In this document: positions 5,824 through 8,195 of the stretch, piece after piece
How positions within the stretch are numbered: position 1 is the stretch's first letter
How the letters are laid out: each line of letters starts with the position of its first letter
The notes under the pieces: generated by a model
What the model was told of the DNA's origin: nothing
Database searches by the model: none
The model's input: the letters and a program-made list of their open reading frames with translations, nothing else
Source of the DNA: Acidobacteriaceae bacterium
GTDB taxonomy: Bacteria; Acidobacteriota; Terriglobia; Terriglobales; Acidobacteriaceae
Reading direction: 5' to 3'
Assembly: GCA_027364815.1 (NCBI GenBank)
Contig: DAHXOQ010000122.1
Span: forward strand, 1 to 8,195
Length of the DNA: 8,195 nt
Position numbers and translations under genes: made by a program

Positions 5824-6302
5824 CTTACCCCAAAATCCTTCCCCACAGATGTCACCACCGTAACTGACAGTCGTGCACTTTCCAGATTGCCGCTAATACG
5901 CCCAAAATGAGAATTGCCGGCGTGACGGGCGTTTTCGGGAACGATCCTTGGATTTGTGTGCAACCAAAGTTCAATTTGTGACTCGGGCTGTTAGCGATAG
6001 TCGAGAACTCTACCTCTAAACACATTCCTGAACACTGATCGACTTATCTTTAATAATCACCTCTTCTATCAGCCTCACAGAAATGCATATATCAGACATT
6101 GCCCTCTCACAACCCGTGATAGTGAGTAGCCCTAACTTCAATCCGAAATTCACTCATTCGTGGGCGACTGGATCGAGGTACCCACTCATATATACAGATC
6201 AGATTCTCCCATAAGCCGTCCTCAAGCAGTACAATTTGATAAAAGCAATCCTTATAGAGCAGAATCCAAAACAGTATTTCCATACACCCGTTAGCACCGG
6301 GC
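5824..6302. other. gene-free stretch between zinc-ribbon gene and winged-helix/HEPN cassette
   Basis: About 480 nt with no supported gene. It must contain the divergent start regions of the zinc-ribbon gene (-) and the cassette (+). I see AT-rich candidates for -10 boxes (TATATC 6088-6093, TATATA near 6188, TACAAT near 6230) but none with a convincing -35 at the right distance, so no promoter is called. No tRNA, direct attachment repeat or clear hairpin was found. The base composition becomes visibly more AT-rich along this stretch. A frame on the - strand (6107-6448) has no motif and overlaps the cassette start. Confidence 0.5.
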
Positions 6303-6320
6303 ATGGGATACGACACTGAC

Positions 6321-6327
6321 GAAGGAG
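6321..6327 (+). promoter_or_regulatory. ribosome binding site deciding the winged-helix protein start
   Basis: GAAGGAG with a 5-nt spacer to ATG 6333-6335. This strong site favours that start over the in-frame ATG at 6303, which has no such signal. Confidence 0.75.
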
Positions 6328-6332
6328 CAACA

Positions 6333-6962
6333 ATGGACGAGGAACTAAAGAAGAAAATTCTTGAAATCGGAAATGTTATTAAAGGTCTTCCTGCCAGTGT
6401 CCAAGAGAAGGCATTCGAAATACTACTGTCACATGAATTGGCCGGCACTTCAACTCAAAAGAGCAAAGAAGCCGAATTGACGGCTAAGGACCAAAGTGGC
6501 CCGGAGAACGGGAACGGCAGTGGTGCCGAGGCTACGATTCAATTTCGTGGAGGCGAAGATTTAACTCAACAGGATTTACACCTGAAAGCTAAGAAGTTTT
6601 TAGAAAAACAGAGTTTATCACTTGACGATCTCAACGAACTTTTCTACAAAGAAGGCGACACAATAAAACCCTTGTTTGAAGATCTCAAGACAACCAAATC
6701 ATCTGAAAGCCAGATTCGCTTGGCTCTCCTTTCCGCGCTGCGGAATGCAATTCAAGATGGCGAATTTGAATTCAGCGGTGAGGAGGTCAGACAGCAGTGC
6801 CAATTCCGGAAGACTTACGACGCCACGAACTTCAAAGCGAATTTCCGAAACAACAAGAAACTCTTCGACAAATTTGAAAACTATGATCGGGATAAACCAA
6901 AAATTCGACTCAGTGAAGAAGGCCGTGAAGCGCTCGCAAAATTGATCAAGGACCTACAGTAG
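6333..6962 (+). CDS. uncharacterised protein with probable winged-helix C-terminus, partner of HEPN protein
   Basis: 209 residues from ATG 6333; an in-frame ATG at 6303 would add 10 residues. There are three parts. Residues 1-37 are a helical segment (LKKKILEIGNVIKGLP, then QEKAFEILLSHEL). Residues 38-72 are a polar, Gly/Glu-rich linker (PENGNGSGAE). Residues 73-209 are a compact domain whose end looks like a winged helix: SQIRLALLSALRNAI, a helix after FSGEEVRQQC, NFKANFRNNKKLFDKF as a recognition-type helix, and a wing closing on IRLSEEGREALAKLIKDL. This suggests nucleic-acid binding, inferred from pattern only. No nucleotidyltransferase (MNT) GSxxxG motif, no signal peptide and no membrane segment are present. 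It is 3 nt from the HEPN gene and surely co-expressed, so a role as its regulator, antitoxin or target adaptor is plausible. Base and codon use (many AAA, GAA, GAT) differ from the left half of the window. Confidence 0.8.
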   Translation: MDEELKKKILEIGNVIKGLPASVQEKAFEILLSHELAGTSTQKSKEAELTAKDQSGPENGNGSGAEATIQFRGGEDLTQQDLHLKAKKFLEKQSLSLDDLNELFYKEGDTIKPLFEDLKTTKSSESQIRLALLSALRNAIQDGEFEFSGEEVRQQCQFRKTYDATNFKANFRNNKKLFDKFENYDRDKPKIRLSEEGREALAKLIKDLQ

Positions 6963-6965
6963 CAG

Positions 6966-7784
6966 ATGACTCCCTTACCCTTACTTGCATCCCTGAAAGA
7001 TTTCGAGTCTCGGCTAAAGACTCTCCGTAGCAATGTTAAACGCGAGAAGGTTAAGCAAATTGCAAAGGTCTCAATCAGGAACACCGCAGAGAACCTCGGT
7101 TCTGAATGGTTTTCGTCGATCGAACCTGAATTAAAGCTCTCATGTTCTGATACATCCATTTTGCTATCTTATTCTGAAAATTTTCACACATTGATCAAAA
7201 TCTCAGCACCCAATAACTTGAAATCCAGGTATCTGACTATTTTGCAAGACATCGTAGGCAAGTTCAGAAAAGAGCTGATCCTGCCTGTACAAACAAATCC
7301 ACCTACACCGACCTCGCAATTGCAGACACTGCTTGCGGGAATTACAAATTCGAATCAGAGCGAATATCTAAAAGAAGCAATTGAATGTTCTAGGCACGAA
7401 CTATATCGCGCAGCTGCGATGCTAGGCTGGAGCGCGGCGATTGACCAAATTCATCTCGCTATCGAAAAGATTGGTTATGCCAACTTCAACGCTGCCTCTT
7501 CTGTTATGGCGAGAGAAACCAAGGGAAGGTTCAAGAAATTCAATCAGGTCCAGAACATTTCCTCACTCGGGGAACTTAGAGAAGTTTTCGACAATATAAT
7601 TTTGTGGATTCTGGAAGGCATGCAGCTTATCGACAATAATCAACATACACGACTTCACAGCTGCTTCGAGCTTCGGTGCCAATGCTCCCATCCGGGCGAA
7701 GCTCCGATAACAGAATACAACTTGCTATCTTTTTTTTCTGACATCAACGAAATCGTTTTCAAGAATCCTAAGCTAGCAATCTGA
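6966..7784 (+). CDS. HEPN-domain protein, probable RNase (toxin or defence effector)
   Basis: 272 residues. Residues about 130-265 form a HEPN-like helical domain. A first helix with SRHELYRAAAMLGWSAAID is typical of the family's opening helix. Late in the domain RCQCSH gives Arg237-x4-His242, the R-x4-6-H motif that forms the metal-independent RNase site in active HEPN proteins, followed by PGEAPITEYNLL and a final helix. Residues 1-110 are a separate alpha/mixed domain (TAENLGSEWFSSIEPEL, then LKSRYLTILQDIVGKFRKEL) joined by a Pro/Thr-rich linker (NPPTPTS). It is cytoplasmic, with no signal or membrane segment. The start ATG lies 3 nt after the previous stop, with only a distant AAGGA (13 nt upstream), so translation is probably coupled. 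HEPN RNases act in toxin-antitoxin, abortive infection and CRISPR-linked systems; which applies is not shown. Some HEPN proteins only bind, but the intact motif favours catalysis. Confidence 0.85.
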   Translation: MTPLPLLASLKDFESRLKTLRSNVKREKVKQIAKVSIRNTAENLGSEWFSSIEPELKLSCSDTSILLSYSENFHTLIKISAPNNLKSRYLTILQDIVGKFRKELILPVQTNPPTPTSQLQTLLAGITNSNQSEYLKEAIECSRHELYRAAAMLGWSAAIDQIHLAIEKIGYANFNAASSVMARETKGRFKKFNQVQNISSLGELREVFDNIILWILEGMQLIDNNQHTRLHSCFELRCQCSHPGEAPITEYNLLSFFSDINEIVFKNPKLAI

Positions 7785-8100
7785 TGTACACCAACACCAC
7801 CCCCTTTGCCACTTGGGCAACCTTAAACACCCAAAAAACAGCCACGAGAGTGCCTCCATCCCGCTTTCTTGTGGACCAGGAGACCTCATAGGATCGGTCC
7901 CCGTAAGTACCATAGAATCCCAGAGCATCTCTATATTTAACCCAAATCGCCAAGTCACTCACCGACGACACAATTACTCCTCGTAACTCGGCTTCTCGGA
8001 AGTGATCGATTGCAATCTTGCAATCACTGGTTGCGGGCGTATCGTCGCCAATCCAGAAATACCACCACTACCCACTAACAAATTTTCTTGAATCTCCCAT
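7768..8100 (-). pseudogene. possible broken reading frame, unknown protein
   Basis: On the - strand an ATG at 8098-8100 is preceded by AAGGA with a 7-nt spacer. It opens ten codons and then meets an in-frame TAG at 8068-8070. The same frame continues without stops for about 99 codons to TAG at 7768-7770. It encodes protein-like sequence (WWYFWIGDD, IDHFREAELRGVIV, WVKYRDALGFYGTYGDRSYEV) and a hydrophobic end (VAVFWVFKVAQVAKGVVLVYI). A GTG at 7969-7971 could start the last 67 codons but lacks a ribosome site. Either this is a gene inactivated by a nonsense change, or a chance open frame. It overlaps the end of the HEPN gene by 17 nt tail to tail. I do not recognise a family. The rest of 8101-8195 shows nothing I can support. 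Confidence 0.28.
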
Positions 8101-8195
8101 TCCACCTTCCTTCATCACCACCGCACTTGCAGATAATTATTCACTTTTGCGGCAAAATGAAATCAAGCACTCCCCTACCTGAAAGAGCTAAAAGC

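Noticed and set aside
5249..5963. Long - strand frames running through the heptamer array, encoding SDVRCQM-like peptide repeats
   Set aside because: A 7-bp unit with no stop keeps all three frames open automatically; the frames have no other domain and mutually overlap, so openness is not evidence of coding.
6107..6448. 113-codon - strand frame at the cassette start
   Set aside because: Its first third is antisense to the winged-helix gene, which has a better ribosome site and domain structure; no motif seen.
7805..7820. Hairpin TTGCC-ACTTG-GGCAA after the HEPN gene as terminator
   Set aside because: Only 5 bp of stem and no U tract follows on either strand.
8001..8028. Inverted repeat GATTGCA/TGCAATC as operator or attachment site
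   Set aside because: It is short, lies inside the possible - strand frame, and has no second copy in the window to support a recombination or regulator site.

Overview
The window looks like a piece of a Gram-negative chromosome. The most likely source is an acidobacterium of the Terriglobia type. This is inferred from protein flavour (LpxD, YebC, a single-domain glutamate formimidoyltransferase, a PagL-like outer-membrane enzyme) and from heptamer intergenic repeats; no 16S or other marker gene is present to prove it.

Layout. (1) At the left edge on the + strand is the 3' three-quarters of lpxD (lipid A synthesis), followed after 8 nt by a small lipoprotein gene. (2) From 1186 to 4930 every gene is on the - strand. 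Read in the direction of transcription these are yebC with its own promoter and terminator, then a PagL-like lipid A 3-O-deacylase, glutamate formimidoyltransferase, and an exported protein of unknown function ending in a strong hairpin terminator that faces the lipoprotein gene. The last three genes are closely spaced and may be one transcript. (3) From 4931 to 5589 there is no gene. This stretch holds the yebC promoter, a short octamer repeat, a nested inverted repeat that may be a dispersed element, and a 20-unit heptamer tandem repeat. The heptamer tract stops 2 nt from the stop codon of a small zinc-ribbon protein gene (5590-5823, - strand). (4) From about 5830 to the right end the sequence is visibly more AT-rich and codon use changes. 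This part carries a tight two-gene cassette on the + strand: a 209-residue protein with a probable winged-helix C-terminus, then, after 3 nt, a 272-residue protein with a C-terminal HEPN domain carrying an intact R-x4-H motif. To its right is a possible broken reading frame on the - strand.

How the parts relate. LpxD builds the lipid A that a PagL-type enzyme would later trim at the outer membrane, and the lipoprotein and the exported protein are also cell-envelope products. YebC is a housekeeping translation/regulation factor and the formimidoyltransferase is a histidine-catabolism enzyme without hut neighbours here. The winged-helix/HEPN pair looks like a separate accessory module, plausibly a toxin-antitoxin or phage-defence type RNase system, and is the best candidate for something undescribed. 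The second notable theme is a family of 7-bp repeats with a CTGA core (TCAG on the mRNA strand). Two tracts lie directly behind stop codons of - strand genes and a third, degenerate one lies beyond the yebC terminator.
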